Shown here piece by piece: positions 1 through 10,164 of a stretch of 64,000 nucleotides of DNA. The notes beneath the pieces are model-generated. The model saw only the letters and a program-made list of their open reading frames with translations, had not been told where the DNA came from and searched no databases. This DNA comes from Prosopocoilus inquinatus. Its lineage: Eukaryota > Arthropoda > Insecta > Coleoptera > Lucanidae. Location: assembly GCA_036172665.1 (NCBI GenBank), contig CM069875.1, positions 10,434,001 through 10,498,000 of the forward strand, given 5' to 3'. Within the stretch, counting starts at the first letter, position 1. Each line of letters begins with the position of its first letter. The position numbers and the translations under genes were made by a program.

Positions 1-1413
1 CTCGGCGTACGAAAAACTAGAACAACTGCACTCCACCCACAGTCGGACGGAATGGTGGAAAGGTTCAATAGAACCATCAACCGACATTTGTCCAAGGTCG
101 TTTCCGATCATCAGAGGGACTGGGACACGTACATCCCACTGTTTCTAATGACATACCGCTCATCTGTTCATGAGACAACAGGGGAGACTCCCGCGAAAGT
201 GGTATTCGGGCGAGAGCCGAGACTGCCCTGCGACCTGAAGTTTGGTGTGAAGCCTGGCGAAGTCTCTGCCGACGAAGATTACGTGAGCAAATTACGCAGG
301 AAAATGGATGATATCCACAACCAAGTGCGTCACAATATACAGACGGCCAGCGATCGGATGAAGGAGCACTATGACATCAACGCTCAACACGGGGGTTACC
401 AACCTGGAGCACTGGTCTGGCTTTATAACCCCCAAAGACGTCGAGGCCTCTCCCCAAAATTGCAGACCTCTTGGGAAGGTCCTTACAAAGTGATGAAACG
501 GATCAACGACGTCGTTTACCGCATCAAGAAGGTCCCCCATGGCAAACCCAAAGTAATCCACTTCAACCGGATAGTCCCTTACCATGGAGAAGCAGATGAA
601 GGGACAGTACAAAGGGCGCAAGTTTCCGAAGTGAACTTCGAAACCTTCATGTCTCATCACGCCGAAGGAAGCAAGGCACGGTTTGGAGTAACCACGGAGA
701 AGCAACAAGATCTCTTTAAAGTGCCACTGGAGTACAGTCTGGCCCACTGCGTAGCAGAAGACCTGAAAATGTCCAAAGGAATCGCTCAGGTGTTTAGGAA
801 GAAATTTGGCCAAATCGAGGAGCTACGAAGACAGCGTCCCTTGGTAGGCAAGAGCTTGCAGATCATTGATTCGACGGCAGATCGGAGGCGCCACGTGCAT
901 TATTTAGTCACTAAGAAGACATCAAGCGGTAAACCTGACTATCAAAGTATGTGGAGAGCCCTGTATAGCCTGAGGAGACAGCTAATAGAGAACCATCAGA
1001 TGAAGTTAGCCATCCCCAAATTGGGTTGCGGATTGGACGGACTAGACTGGAGAGTAATTCGAAGCATGCTGGAAGTCATCTTCCACAGAACGGGAATTGA
1101 AGTCCTAGTCTGCAGCCACTACCCACAGGCAACAGTCAGCAACAGCAAAACCGTAGACTGCTACTTCTTCCAGTCGGGAAGTTGCAAGAATGGGCCAGCA
1201 TGTAGATTTCGACACCCTCCTTCAAGACTATCACCAGGAACATTTCGAGACGAAACGTTTTTAAGAAGGGGGCAGTGTGGCGCGCCAGCCGGCTTAGCTC
1301 AAGGCGTCAAGAAGTCGGTTCGTTATGCGTCATTGGCTGCCACGCCACCGGGGTCTACATCGAACAGACTAGACTTTTCCGACGATGGAACAAACTCGAA
1401 TCTTCCAGCGTAG
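1..1413 (+). CDS. Ty3/gypsy polyprotein 3' part: integrase end, macrodomain, CCCH zinc finger
   Basis: The reading frame is open from base 1 (17 codons before the first ATG at 52), so this is the 3' part of a longer pol. Numbering from that ATG: the start holds the integrase core around its catalytic Glu (HPQSDGMVERFNRT), followed by a GPY/F-type C-terminal module near residues 141-165 (WEGPYKV). Residues about 219-355 read as a macrodomain of the OARD1/TARG1 type: SLAHC at 229-233, KKFG, TKK at 287-289, and GCGLDGLDW from 325. In human TARG1, Lys84 and Asp125 are catalytic; a Lys pair (288/289) and Asp329 lie in the matching motifs. A CCCH zinc finger follows (C370-x7-C378-x5-C384-x3-H388). 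The frame has no breaks and its last 46 codons lie in the 3' LTR. Integrase handles cDNA insertion. A role for the macrodomain, such as removing ADP-ribose from element or host proteins, is inferred. Confidence 0.88.
   Translation, partial: LGVRKTRTTALHPQSDGMVERFNRTINRHLSKVVSDHQRDWDTYIPLFLMTYRSSVHETTGETPAKVVFGREPRLPCDLKFGVKPGEVSADEDYVSKLRRKMDDIHNQVRHNIQTASDRMKEHYDINAQHGGYQPGALVWLYNPQRRRGLSPKLQTSWEGPYKVMKRINDVVYRIKKVPHGKPKVIHFNRIVPYHGEADEGTVQRAQVSEVNFETFMSHHAEGSKARFGVTTEKQQDLFKVPLEYSLAHCVAEDLKMSKGIAQVFRKKFGQIEELRRQRPLVGKSLQIIDSTADRRRHVHYLVTKKTSSGKPDYQSMWRALYSLRRQLIENHQMKLAIPKLGCGLDGLDWRVIRSMLEVIFHRTGIEVLVCSHYPQATVSNSKTVDCYFFQSGSCKNGPACRFRHPPSRLSPGTFRDETFLRRGQCGAPAGLAQGVKKSVRYASLAATPPGSTSNRLDFSDDGTNSNLPA
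1263..1275 (+). promoter_or_regulatory. Polypurine tract before the 3' LTR
   Basis: AAGAAGGGGGCAG directly precedes the TGTGG start of the LTR. This is the expected plus-strand priming site of an LTR retrotransposon. It is read through as coding sequence by the polyprotein frame. Confidence 0.7.
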
Positions 1414-1625
1414 AGGATTCGAGACGGCCGCAAAGGATATAAAATGGGACAAAGTTGACTCACCAGTCAGTCGAATTCTAACAGCGATCGTCGAAGTTAG
1501 ACTTTTAGTGTGTAAATAAATTGTTACAAATAAATTAGTTTTTAAGCTTTATTAAATTACGGTTAAGTTTTTATTGAGTGTTTTATTCGTTTAAATAAAT
1601 AAATTTAAACCCTAGAAACGTAACA
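1276..1625 (+). repeat. 3' LTR of the gypsy element
   Basis: A 350-bp LTR running from TGTGG to TAACA, with the canonical TG...CA ends. It contains a TATA box (TATAAAA, 1438-1444), a TCAGT initiator (1467-1471) whose A lies 31 bp downstream, and AATAAA at 1515-1520. The polyprotein stop codon lies inside it (1411-1413). The 5' LTR is outside the window, so LTR identity and insertion age cannot be judged. Confidence 0.75.
1438..1471 (+). promoter_or_regulatory. LTR core promoter (TATA plus Inr)
   Basis: TATAAAA starts at 1438 and TCAGT spans 1467-1471. The predicted start A at 1469 is 31 bp from the TATA, the spacing expected of an arthropod polymerase II promoter. Confidence 0.65.
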
Positions 1626-1626
1626 A

Positions 1627-1707
1627 TACGTTGCACACATTTCATCTACTACGTCAACTCCGGCTTTAGTTGCGTTATATGTAGTTATGATTTCCTGTTT
1701 ACACCTC
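1627..1707 (-). pseudogene. piggyBac transposase relic
   Basis: The minus strand encodes KQEIITTYNATKAGVDVVDE followed by MCATY. This matches the well-conserved piggyBac transposase block around YNxTKGGVDxVDxxCxxY. The match ends where the gypsy LTR begins, so the retrotransposon apparently inserted into the piggyBac copy. The rest of the transposase is missing or beyond recognition, and stops lie upstream in this frame. Confidence 0.65.
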
Positions 1708-1982
1708 CCCGGTTAAGGATTAAGATTTCTAATATACATATTCCATATCCAAAATGTCACATAGTTCTTCCAAAGGCTTCACTAATTCCATTTGATTCAC
1801 TGGTCGAAAATTTTCACTTACATTTCCCTTAGAAAGAAGATACATTCTTAAGAACTCAATTTTACAAGTTAATTCTGACGTTTACTGACGGTAATAAATT
1901 AATTAGAAGGGTCACGACCGTCACCAAGGAAATTTCACACTATCAAAATAATCGGAAATTTCGTTATAAGACTTGTCCTGCT

Positions 1983-2267
1983 TTATATTTCCGCAGCTGT
2001 ACCTGTGTGAATTTCTTCATCCCAGTCAGACATCGCTTGCCATAATTGCTGCTTTATAATCTTTGCAATTGTGATTAATGGTCCTAGAAGTCCAAGTGGA
2101 TCGAAGATTTGAGAAATAACTGGCAATATTTGTTTTTTAGTTACTATGAAAATTACATTTTTAGTGTTAACTTTGAATCGCAAAGTATCACGTAACAGAC
2201 AATTCAAATGCAATCCGAGTACTTTGGTTTCCTGCACTGTAAAAACAGATTGGCTGTACGTAACCAT
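1983..2267 (-). pseudogene. BEL/Pao pol fragment (after the RT)
   Basis: The 94-residue minus-strand frame includes TKVLGLHLN, then TKKQILPVISQIFDPLGLLG and a LWQAMSDWDEEI stretch. This is the typical BEL/Pao segment just after the reverse transcriptase (TKR-x-ILS-x-IAQIFDPLGLLGP). Only this segment survives, and no RT active site, integrase or LTR is visible around it. A different decayed BEL/Pao copy, at 41626-44340, ends in about this same region of pol. Confidence 0.8.
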
Positions 2268-2884
2268 ATTTTAGTACATACAACTCAGAAAATTATTGGA
2301 ATTTGTAACAACTAATATATGGGTTGTGATAACTATACAGGTGTCCCACTTATGGCGGTTCTTTCATACCTGACTAGTTATTAATTTTAGTAAAAAATGT
2401 TTCAAATGAAAGTTTCACAGAATCATGTGGGGCATATTTTAAAATTAGTTTAAGGTGCACAGAGTGTTCCGTTTAGCCTGGCCGTTAGGTGACTTCATTA
2501 TTTTAAATGGAACACCGTATATATTTTTACATTTTCGAGTTCTGGATTGAATTTTAATTGACTTTGTGTACCATACATAGGGTTTAATCTAAACCGTTTT
2601 CGCGTTATTCAACATTTTAAAAAAATTATCGCTCTTGCAGTACCTCAAACAAATGCAAATATCTTCCGAACAAATGACGTTAGAAACTTTTGGCTTTTTG
2701 CAAAAGTTTCGTTTTGAAACGCTTTTTCAGCTACACTGTAAAGAAAAAGTTCCAGCAACATAAGTTCTTAAAAAAAAATTAATAAACTTGAGAATATTCA
2801 AACTACGATAACTATTTTTTTTATGGAATGCTATATAAAATATGTAAATAAATATATAATGTGTATAAACATGTATGGTATGTA
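2268..2884. other. Unassigned AT-rich DNA with a possible small TA-type MITE
   Basis: No gene seen. A stretch at about 2337-2520 starts TACAGGTGTCCCAC and ends with the inverse of TACGGTGTTCC, a weak terminal repeat seen in several small elements here. The phrase TTTTAAATGGAACA recurs near 22290 and 62310. Confidence 0.3.
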
Positions 2885-2972
2885 CTCATGTCCTTTAACT
2901 CGAATATTCTATAACTCGAATTTAATCTCAGATCCCTTCTCAGTTCGAGTTATGGACCTTCGACTGTAATAG
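2885..2972 (-). repeat. Terminal fragment of a pogo/Tigger-like element
   Basis: The minus strand reads CAGTCGAAGGTCCATAACTC and then two further copies of TTCGAGTTA. This repeated TAACTCGAA pattern is typical of pogo/Tigger termini. No second end or transposase is seen nearby. Confidence 0.4.
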
Positions 2973-3162
2973 GAAAAAATAGTAAAGAATATTAATTAAT
3001 GCTTTGGATATTGAATTATGTAGCTTGAAGTAATGTTTTTACCTAACTTTTACGATTTTGATGCAAGATACAAAAATGACTTCCAAAAACTCTAATCTAC
3101 CCCAGTGAATGACTTACTTTCACAAAAACCCTATAAAAATATTCTTTTACAGTTGCCTAAAT

Positions 3163-3434
3163 GAGGAGATTTTTTTGTTCTTAGTTTGACTTTTTAGTCA
3201 AGGCAGAATATGAGATGACCATGAATTGTCAGTTCAAATTACTAAAGGCCTCTTTCATAAAACGACTAAAGAAGACTTCAGGCCACATTAACATATAAAA
3301 ACAGAGGTAGTTTTATATTTTAAAGTAATTTGAAGTTCTGTTATTAAAATAGGTTAGTAATTTTATTTCCAGAGCCATCTCATATTCTGCTTACTGACAT
3401 GAACTTGCAAGCTAAATAAATAAAAACCTCCTCC
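3163..3434. mobile_element. Palindromic MITE-like element
   Basis: The left arm GAGGAGATTTTTTTGTTCTT and an internal GCAGAATATGAGATG are mirrored on the right (CATCTCATATTCTGC, then AAACCTCCTC). The arms are about 60 bp and imperfect. It has no coding capacity and no clear target-site duplication was found. Confidence 0.5.
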
Positions 3435-4675
3435 TTTAAGCCATTGTAAACGAATATTTACAGGCTTTTTGGTGAAAATAATTCATTGACAGGAATAGAT
3501 TGATTAGAGTTTTTAGAAGTCATGTACGTTTTAATTATCTTTGAAAAATATTTCTCCTGAAAGGCACCTTGCATCAAAAACGTAAAAAATATTACTTTTC
3601 GATAAATAATGAAATTTCTGAAGCAATAATTAATCTTTCTTATTACTTTTTCCAATTATAAATCTTTTAAGTTTTCACCTTTAAAATATTCAATTCTGAA
3701 ATTAAGTTTTAGTACGGGAAATTAAGAGAATATTCTAAAAATTGAAACATTCTATTTTAACGGAATTTATAGGAAACTAAATTATTTTTTGGCTTTGATG
3801 TTATCCAATAAGCTGAAACTAGCCCAAATTAAAAAAAATCTCATTGAAATGTTGAGTAGTTTCCGAGGAATAACAATTTTACGATTTCAACAATTTCGAA
3901 CAATTTTCTAAATGAGTACAAATCACTCGGTATATCTGATAAGAGCTAAATTGGTTTTTAGACAAGCAGAAATTATAGCCGCAAAAAGTCTTTCCGAAAA
4001 ATCAAAAATAAAGATTTTTTCCATTTGATGCGGACTTTTTGGCGATCACTGTATAATTTTTAATTCATTTGATATAACATATAATAACTTTCGTTATATG
4101 TACCAATAATTGGTAGTATTGTGAATTCATTGAGATACCAATGTAAATATTTGTAAATAGTGTATATTTGCAATTTAAAGTAATAATGTAGTACCGTGAG
4201 AGCAGTAAAAACTCAAGTCATAAATACCTACGGAATTTCGAAATCTTATTTCAGATTAAATCGGAATGATAAAGTTGTAAGTAAAAAAACTTTGAGAATT
4301 CTTAACTGTTATATAACATTTTAACGTGCTTAAGTATTTTACTTTTTAACTTACGAATCTAGCAAAGACAATAGATTTATATTCCAAGGGTAACTTTGAC
4401 TTGGGTATTTATTGATCTCATGGTATTAATAAATACCTTGTTTTATGCGAACGTTGAACAACTTTGGTTGAAGAAACGTCCTCGTAGTTACCATTTGTAA
4501 TAGGTTGTATCAAAAGTATTCGCCACTTTTTGAAGATATACATATTATTTACTATAAAGAACGAAAGAAAAGAAAATGCAAAATTTAAAATAAATAGCAT
4601 CAACTTTGATATGTTTAATTATGTTCTTTAAAATGATGTATGACAGTCGTCACTTTTAATTTGTTATAACTAAAG
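3435..4675. other. No gene seen; one isolated mariner-like terminus
   Basis: The DNA is AT-rich with only chance-length frames. At about 4030-4053 GCGGACTTTTTGGCGATCAC, followed by TGTA, looks like the right terminus of a Tc1/mariner-type element, but no partner terminus or transposase was found. Confidence 0.4.
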
Positions 4676-5185
4676 CCTCGAATCTGAAGGTCTAAACTCA
4701 GAGGCGTTGTATTCCGCGCGTGGCGGGACTCGATTTCTCGCTGCATTTCCGATGGGCACAGGGATTCCATGATCGAATTCTGTGTCTCGTTAATTGTGGT
4801 TTTGACGATTTGACATTTATATGATTGCTCAGTCTCTCCGTAAATATTGAAGAGTTCAAAATTTACTTAGAGAAAGCGTGTCTCACAACCTGTTATGTTG
4901 AGAGATCATTTTTTCGCCTTAAAAGATAAGACATTCTCACGGCAAATTGAAACGAACGAACGAATGAAAATTTGGAACGTTATTTAATAATTAGTTTTAA
5001 TAACAATTAATAGCCGAGAAATTTTAGTATTTTCTTCCCTATTCAAATTTCGAATACCTGAGAATACTCAATAACGCGCGTCTCTGTTAAACCGGGCAAT
5101 CGAACGATTCAGATCTGCGCTACACCGGGGGTGTTACGATGCGTAATTGGCATCTGGGAGACTGGACGGGCTATTTTCCTCGATG
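4676..5185. repeat. hAT-derived dispersed repeat, copy 1
   Basis: About 500 bp with close similarity (roughly 90% by eye) to 54008-54540. It contains a degenerate copy of a hAT C-terminal dimerisation region: CYVERSFFRLKR is readable around 4890-4925, followed by NENLERYLIIS. A stop codon interrupts it. It is therefore best read as a non-autonomous deletion derivative of a hAT transposon. A hairpin lies near the start (about 4685-4705). Confidence 0.6.
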
Positions 5186-5229
5186 CTTTAGTTATAACAT
5201 CTACATATCAAGTATATACAGTGTCTTTC

Positions 5230-6165
5230 AAAAAGTGTGCTACAAATGGAACTTTTTTTATTATCGATTTTTATATGAATTTATTGAGGCAGAACTCTTT
5301 TGCATCTCTGACGGTCACGTTGGGGAACGTCAGATGAAATTTATCTTAAACGATATACAGCGTGGACGCTTAGAAATGAAGATCGCTTAAGAGTAAACTG
5401 GGGTTATTTAACAAGATACGGGAAAATATCATAAGAATAAGTAGTTCAGAATTAAAAGTTATAAATATGATATTACAGCCTCCTATCTCAAAAACAAAAA
5501 AAAAAAAAAACGATTACAATTTTTGTGAACCACATTTATACACACTACATTACGAAATACTGATGGAATTAGTGTCTCCTAAAATAATTTGAGTAGGAAA
5601 ATACGAGACTCGTTGTTATTACTCAATTACTTCATTTGACTCTGAGTGATTATTTCAATGAATTGCTATCGTGCTGCAAAGAAGCACAAAGTTGGGAACG
5701 CACTGAAATAATCATTTATAAATAAATGAAATAATTGAAAAATAAGAACGAATTTCGGGTTTTCCTATTCATATTATGTTAGGGAACACTTTAACTCCAC
5801 CAGTATTTCCTAATGAAGCGTGTATACAAAGTAGCTCACAATAACTTGTGATTTTTTATTTTTGAGATAGGAGGCTATAATTTCATATCTGGCTATACAT
5901 TTTAATTCTGAAAACGTTATTCTTATAACATTTCTCTGTGTCTTGTGAAATAATAGCATTTTACACTTAAGCGGCCTTCATTTCTCGGTGTCCACGCTGT
6001 ATACCGTTAAAGATAAATTTCATCTAACATTTCTCAATTTTATTTTAAGGGATGCAGAAGTACACTGTTTTTTTAGGAACTGTAACTTTACATACAGAGA
6101 ACGGACTGTTGCGCTCCTCAATATAAAAATAACATGTTCCGTGTGTACCGATATTTACAAAATTG
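5230..6165. mobile_element. Large foldback element
   Basis: Inverted arms, clearest at 5330-5495 versus 5865-6025. The right arm reads GAGATAGGAGGCT and the left arm ends AGCCTCCTATCTC; both also carry a GTCCACGCTGTAT block. Weaker similarity extends outward to about 5230 and 6165. The loop (5500-5860) includes an A16 run. No transposase is recognised. Confidence 0.6.
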
Positions 6166-6791
6166 CACTAATAAGAAAAAACGCTGCCGCTTTTAACTGC
6201 TGATTTAGCGTGATTGTAAATTAGTCGGAATAATAAAAAAGCAAGGAGTCGACTGGGTCGATAGTTACCGTGGGCTGAGGGTCCCAGAGGAACCAAAAAC
6301 GAGAAATTGAATACGGGCAGCTTCCTAAGTTTTGCTTGATTATTTATTTTATGGTTAGATTTATTTGACACTGAAATAACATATTTAGCAAATTATGTTA
6401 TGGCACGGCGGTATATTTCTTTGCTAAAATTAATTTAATTAAGACGTGCATTACTCGTACACCTTGTTTGTTAATTTTTCTACAGATTGCTTGACCAGTC
6501 TTTAATTTAGACACTCGTTACATAAAAAGAAGTGGGTAAATGTAAAATACGTATAAATAAATAAAAATAGCAGCTGTAAAGTTGCAAATTGAAACGCCAT
6601 TTTACTGAGACGAATGTTTGAAAATATTTAAATCTACCTTGGCAAAACAGTAATTCAATTCGTAAGTTTCGCATCTGCTTTAATCTGTGTTATAAGTTCA
6701 ATAAAGTTTAATAATGTACTTTCGCAATGAAGAGATTTTTTTTTGTAAGGTATGCAAAAAGTTAGTTGAAAATCAAGTCAGCTGTCGCCTA

Positions 6792-6794
<3 letters not shown>

Positions 6795-6843
<49 letters not shown>
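6795..6843. repeat. (AT)n microsatellite
   Basis: A perfect AT dinucleotide tract of about 49 bp. A mariner element starts immediately after it and uses a TA of the tract as its target site. Confidence 0.9.
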
Positions 6844-6845
<2 letters not shown>

Positions 6846-6973
6846 GTGCCTTCAATTGAATTCCTCATTAAAGTAAGCTTTTTTATGAAGTTGGCGACAC
6901 AATTCTAGAGAAAACAGTTGTCATTAACTGTCAGTACTGGTCATAACATCAAACAAAAACACAACATTAAAGT

Positions 6974-7509
6974 TTAAAGTAGATGCTCAAAGTGCTTTCC
7001 TTCAGCTTCAATACATAAGCGTACTCTGCGTTTCATGTTTTCAAACCCGTTTGCTAAGTGTTCGTGGGTTATGTTAGCATACACATCTGTAATGCCCACA
7101 CAAAGTTCTTCGATTGTGTGACACGTAGTTCTAAAAACTGTGTTTTTCATATGCGGATAAATGAAGTAATCCATAATTGTGAGATCCGGAGACCTTGCAA
7201 GAAAATTCACAATCCGATTATCGAAAAACTGCTGCAGGAAAGTCATTGTTTGATGAGCTGTGTGGGTAGTAGCATTGTCTTGCTGAAAAAAACCCTTTTG
7301 TAAGTTCATCATCATGTAGTTGATTAATGAAAGGTTCTAATAACTCATTTCGGTATCTTTCAGCAGTTACTGAGTCGTTAAAAAATATTGGTCCGATGAT
7401 ACGCCTTCTTGACACTGCTAGCCAAACACCAATTTTTAATGGATGTAAAGGAGTTTCCACAAATTCATGAGGATTTTCTGCTGACGGTATTCTCATATTA
7501 TGTTTATTT
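6974..7509 (-). pseudogene. mariner transposase, C-terminal block
   Basis: Two overlapping minus-strand frames join by a frameshift near 7280. The first reads NMRIPSAENPHEFVETPLHP, then IIGPIFFNDSVTAERYRNEL; the second resumes at FFQQDNATTHTAHQ and runs through RSPDLTIMDYF to CIEAEGKHFEHLL. These are the second and third catalytic Asp regions of a mariner-type DDE transposase of the kind that carries a DUF4817 helix-turn-helix. The frameshift and the LINE insertion make it inactive. Confidence 0.85.
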
Positions 7510-9645
7510 AAATAATAATAATAATAATAATAATAGTTTATTGTCACGGATCATTATAATGATATGGACATGGTCAAAATCAGGTACATGTGACACAATA
7601 CAATTAAAAACAGTATGAGACATGGGTATGTAACATATCACAGTCAGCACAAACAATATAAAAATCACAATTACAAGGATAAGAATACGCTGGGAAAACG
7701 TGTAGAAAAAAAACTCACCCAGCCACAGCAAGCAATAAATTAAATTTTAGCATGTGAACGAAATCTGCCCAACAGGGCACTAATTGTCAGAGCTTATTAG
7801 TTCATTGACATAATAGAAAGCTTTTTCGCGTAGGTAGCGTTTTAGTAATGTCTTAAATTGTTTAACATCTGCACTTTTGATATTGATAGGTAATGCATTA
7901 AAGATTATTATTGCTCTGTAATGAGCTCCACCTTGATAGAGAGTCGTCCTGTGCTTTGGGATACTGAAGTCATTACGTTGTCTAGTTTGCATATTATCAT
8001 ACATATCAAGATTACGAGTAAACATACGCTCGTGTTTTTTTATGAAAATTTTGAAATTTCATAGATGTATAAACTGGCAAGGGTTAAAATTCCCAAATTT
8101 TGAAATAATGGTTTCCAATTTATTGGCACTCCACACATGGTTCTGACAATCCTTTTTTGTAGAAGAAATAGACGCGTAACGTGGCAGGAGGATCCCCAGA
8201 AACTAATGCCATAGCGTAACCTGGATTCGACGTAAGCATAATAAAACGCTTTGAGGGATGATATTCCTACATTGGCTCTTAGGTTATTTAAAGCATAGAA
8301 AGCAGAGGAAAGCTTACTGTTCAATTTACTGCAATGTTGCTCCCAATCAAGTTTGGCGTCGACAGTGAGACCCAGGAACTCAACGAAACTCGATGTCGGT
8401 AGCGATTTATTATTATGTTTGACTAAGATGCTAAAGGCAGCAGGTTGTTTTTTAAATGTGACAATCGCGATTTTATTCATATTAAGGCGAAGATTATTGA
8501 TTGAGCACCACCTATTCATTTTCTCGACAATTTCAGAACTGATTTTGGAAATTTCCTCAGCTGACTTATTAGCTACAATTGCGTTAGTGTCATCTGCATA
8601 TTGTGATAGGTGTCCGAGTGAGACGGTAAGAGGCAAGTCATTTACGTAGATCAAAAATAAGGTCGGTCCTAGGATCGATCCCTGAGGGACTCCACGGTGA
8701 ATAGGTGACTCGGTTGAATGGTAAGTTTTAATTGTGTTATCGATTTCAAGAGGTAATGAGACAATTTGACTACGGTTACATAAATAAGATTGAAAAATGC
8801 TCAGAGCTAGACCACGTATGCCTATCTCTCCATTTTTTTTAATATGATATCGTGATCCAGTGAGTCAAACGCTTCGGAGAGATCGAAGAATACGCCAGTT
8901 ACGTTAAATTTACTATCCAACTTATCATATATATAAGTGAGGGTATTATAAATTGCATCTTTAGTTGAGACGTTGCTGGTGAAGCCAAATTGATTTATAT
9001 TTAAAATTTCAAAGTGGGATAGGTATGAGACTAATCTTGAATTTGAAACTTTTTCAAAAATTTTGCTGAAGGCCGGTAGAAGAGAAATTGGACGATAATT
9101 GCCGGGATTGGAACGGTTTCCTTTTTTGTATATCATCAAGACTTTGCCGCATTTTATTGAGTCTGGAAACACCCCTTGAAGGAGAGATTTATTTATTAGG
9201 TGAACAATCGGAGTTATTATAAACGAAGCAATTTTGCCAATCAGAGAGCAGGGCACCTCATCTGCACCTGTAGAATTTCTATTGGAAATTGAATCGATCA
9301 CAGACCTGATTTCGGCGTCATCAGTTGCAAATAGGAACATGTTATGCGGGATTACATCGTAATCAAACTCGGTGGATAATTCTCGGTTTTGCGTGTAGTC
9401 TACGTTTGAGATTATGCTGCTGAAGTGATTATTAAATAAATTAGTCACCACATCAGGATCAATGTTCTGATGGTCAGAAAAAGAGGATAAACTAAAGCTA
9501 CAGTTCGTATTTATATTTGCTAATTGCCTGACAATATTCCACCCAGTTTTGGATTTGTTGGATGAATTTAATAATTTATTTTAAAAATACTTCTTCTTAG
9601 CTTCTTTTAGGGCTAGATTGTAGCGTTCCTTATTCTGTCTAAACA
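7510..9645 (-). mobile_element. 5'-truncated CR1/Jockey-type LINE inserted in the mariner
   Basis: The element starts at about 9645, inside the linker before the reverse transcriptase, and ends at a (TAA)n-type tail (7511-7533). The endonuclease and ORF1 are absent, so it is 5'-truncated, as is usual for LINE insertions. It interrupts the mariner frame between FHLSG and NKHNMRI. No clean target-site duplication could be resolved. Confidence 0.85.
7780..9560 (-). pseudogene. LINE reverse transcriptase (ORF2, broken)
   Basis: The minus strand reads NYRPISLLPAFSKIFEKV, FDLSEAFDSLDHDII, then GVPQGSILGPTLFLIYVNDL and QYADDT, in RT order; the last is the catalytic YxDD box. A C-terminal segment (7780-8025) with FNALPINI and FKTLLKRYL follows. 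The frame breaks near 8820, near 8035 and at a stop near 9585. The motifs place it in the Jockey/CR1/L2 group of insect LINEs; finer assignment needs a phylogeny. Confidence 0.85.
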
Positions 9646-10164
9646 CCCTGAGAGATGAAACCAGGCCTCGTCGGAAAAGAAACACTTGTCAAGAATGTCG
9701 TCGTTGTTTAAGTTATCAAGAAACCATTGACAATATTCTGTTCTTCTATGAAAATCTACTGGCCTGAGTTCGTGGACTGCTTGGATCTTATATGGATAAA
9801 GCTTTAAGTCTTTTTAAGAATAGTGTGACATGTTCCCACTGATAGCCGAACTTCTTGTGAAAGTTTCGCAATAGATTTCTTAGGAGTGTTCCATTCGATC
9901 CCGAACGTCTTCAATGCAGGCTGCAGTCCTTTTCTTAGCTGCTCCGCTCCCTGTTTTGCGACAAAGTGATCCTGTTTCACGAAATTTAAGAACACAACCA
10001 TGGATATGTTTAACTAGCTGTTCATAAGTAACAGCAAAATTAGGAAACTGCTGTCGAAACTTCTGTACACTCTGATTAATTGACTAAACTAACTGTCCAT
10101 TTTCTATTCTACTGGTTTGAAAATAACTTTCAACAATAAATATTTTCTGCTGTAATTCTAACAT
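9646..10164 (-). pseudogene. mariner transposase, N-terminal block
   Basis: The ATG at 10164 opens MLELQQKIFIVESYFQTSRI. Downstream come a helix-turn-helix region and SVGTCHTILKK, then LKLYPYKIQAVHEL and FFSDEAWFHLSG with the first catalytic Asp. Several stops and frameshifts interrupt it. It continues across the LINE into the block at 6974-7509. Confidence 0.8.

Noticed and set aside
292..813. 173-residue minus-strand frame opposite the gypsy polyprotein
   Set aside because: It lies wholly opposite a clearly coding plus frame and has no known motif; it is a shadow.
1741..1830. Minus-strand peptide NFRPVNQMELVKPLEELCDI
   Set aside because: Short, with no family I can name; it may be a relic between the piggyBac and BEL/Pao fragments but the support is too thin.
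3458..3655. 65-residue minus frame as a Tc1 transposase end
   Set aside because: No catalytic or terminal motif matches; the nearby mariner-like terminus at about 4050 has no partner.
6714..6908. 64-residue frame through the TA repeat
   Set aside because: Most of it is a Tyr-Ile run translated from the microsatellite.
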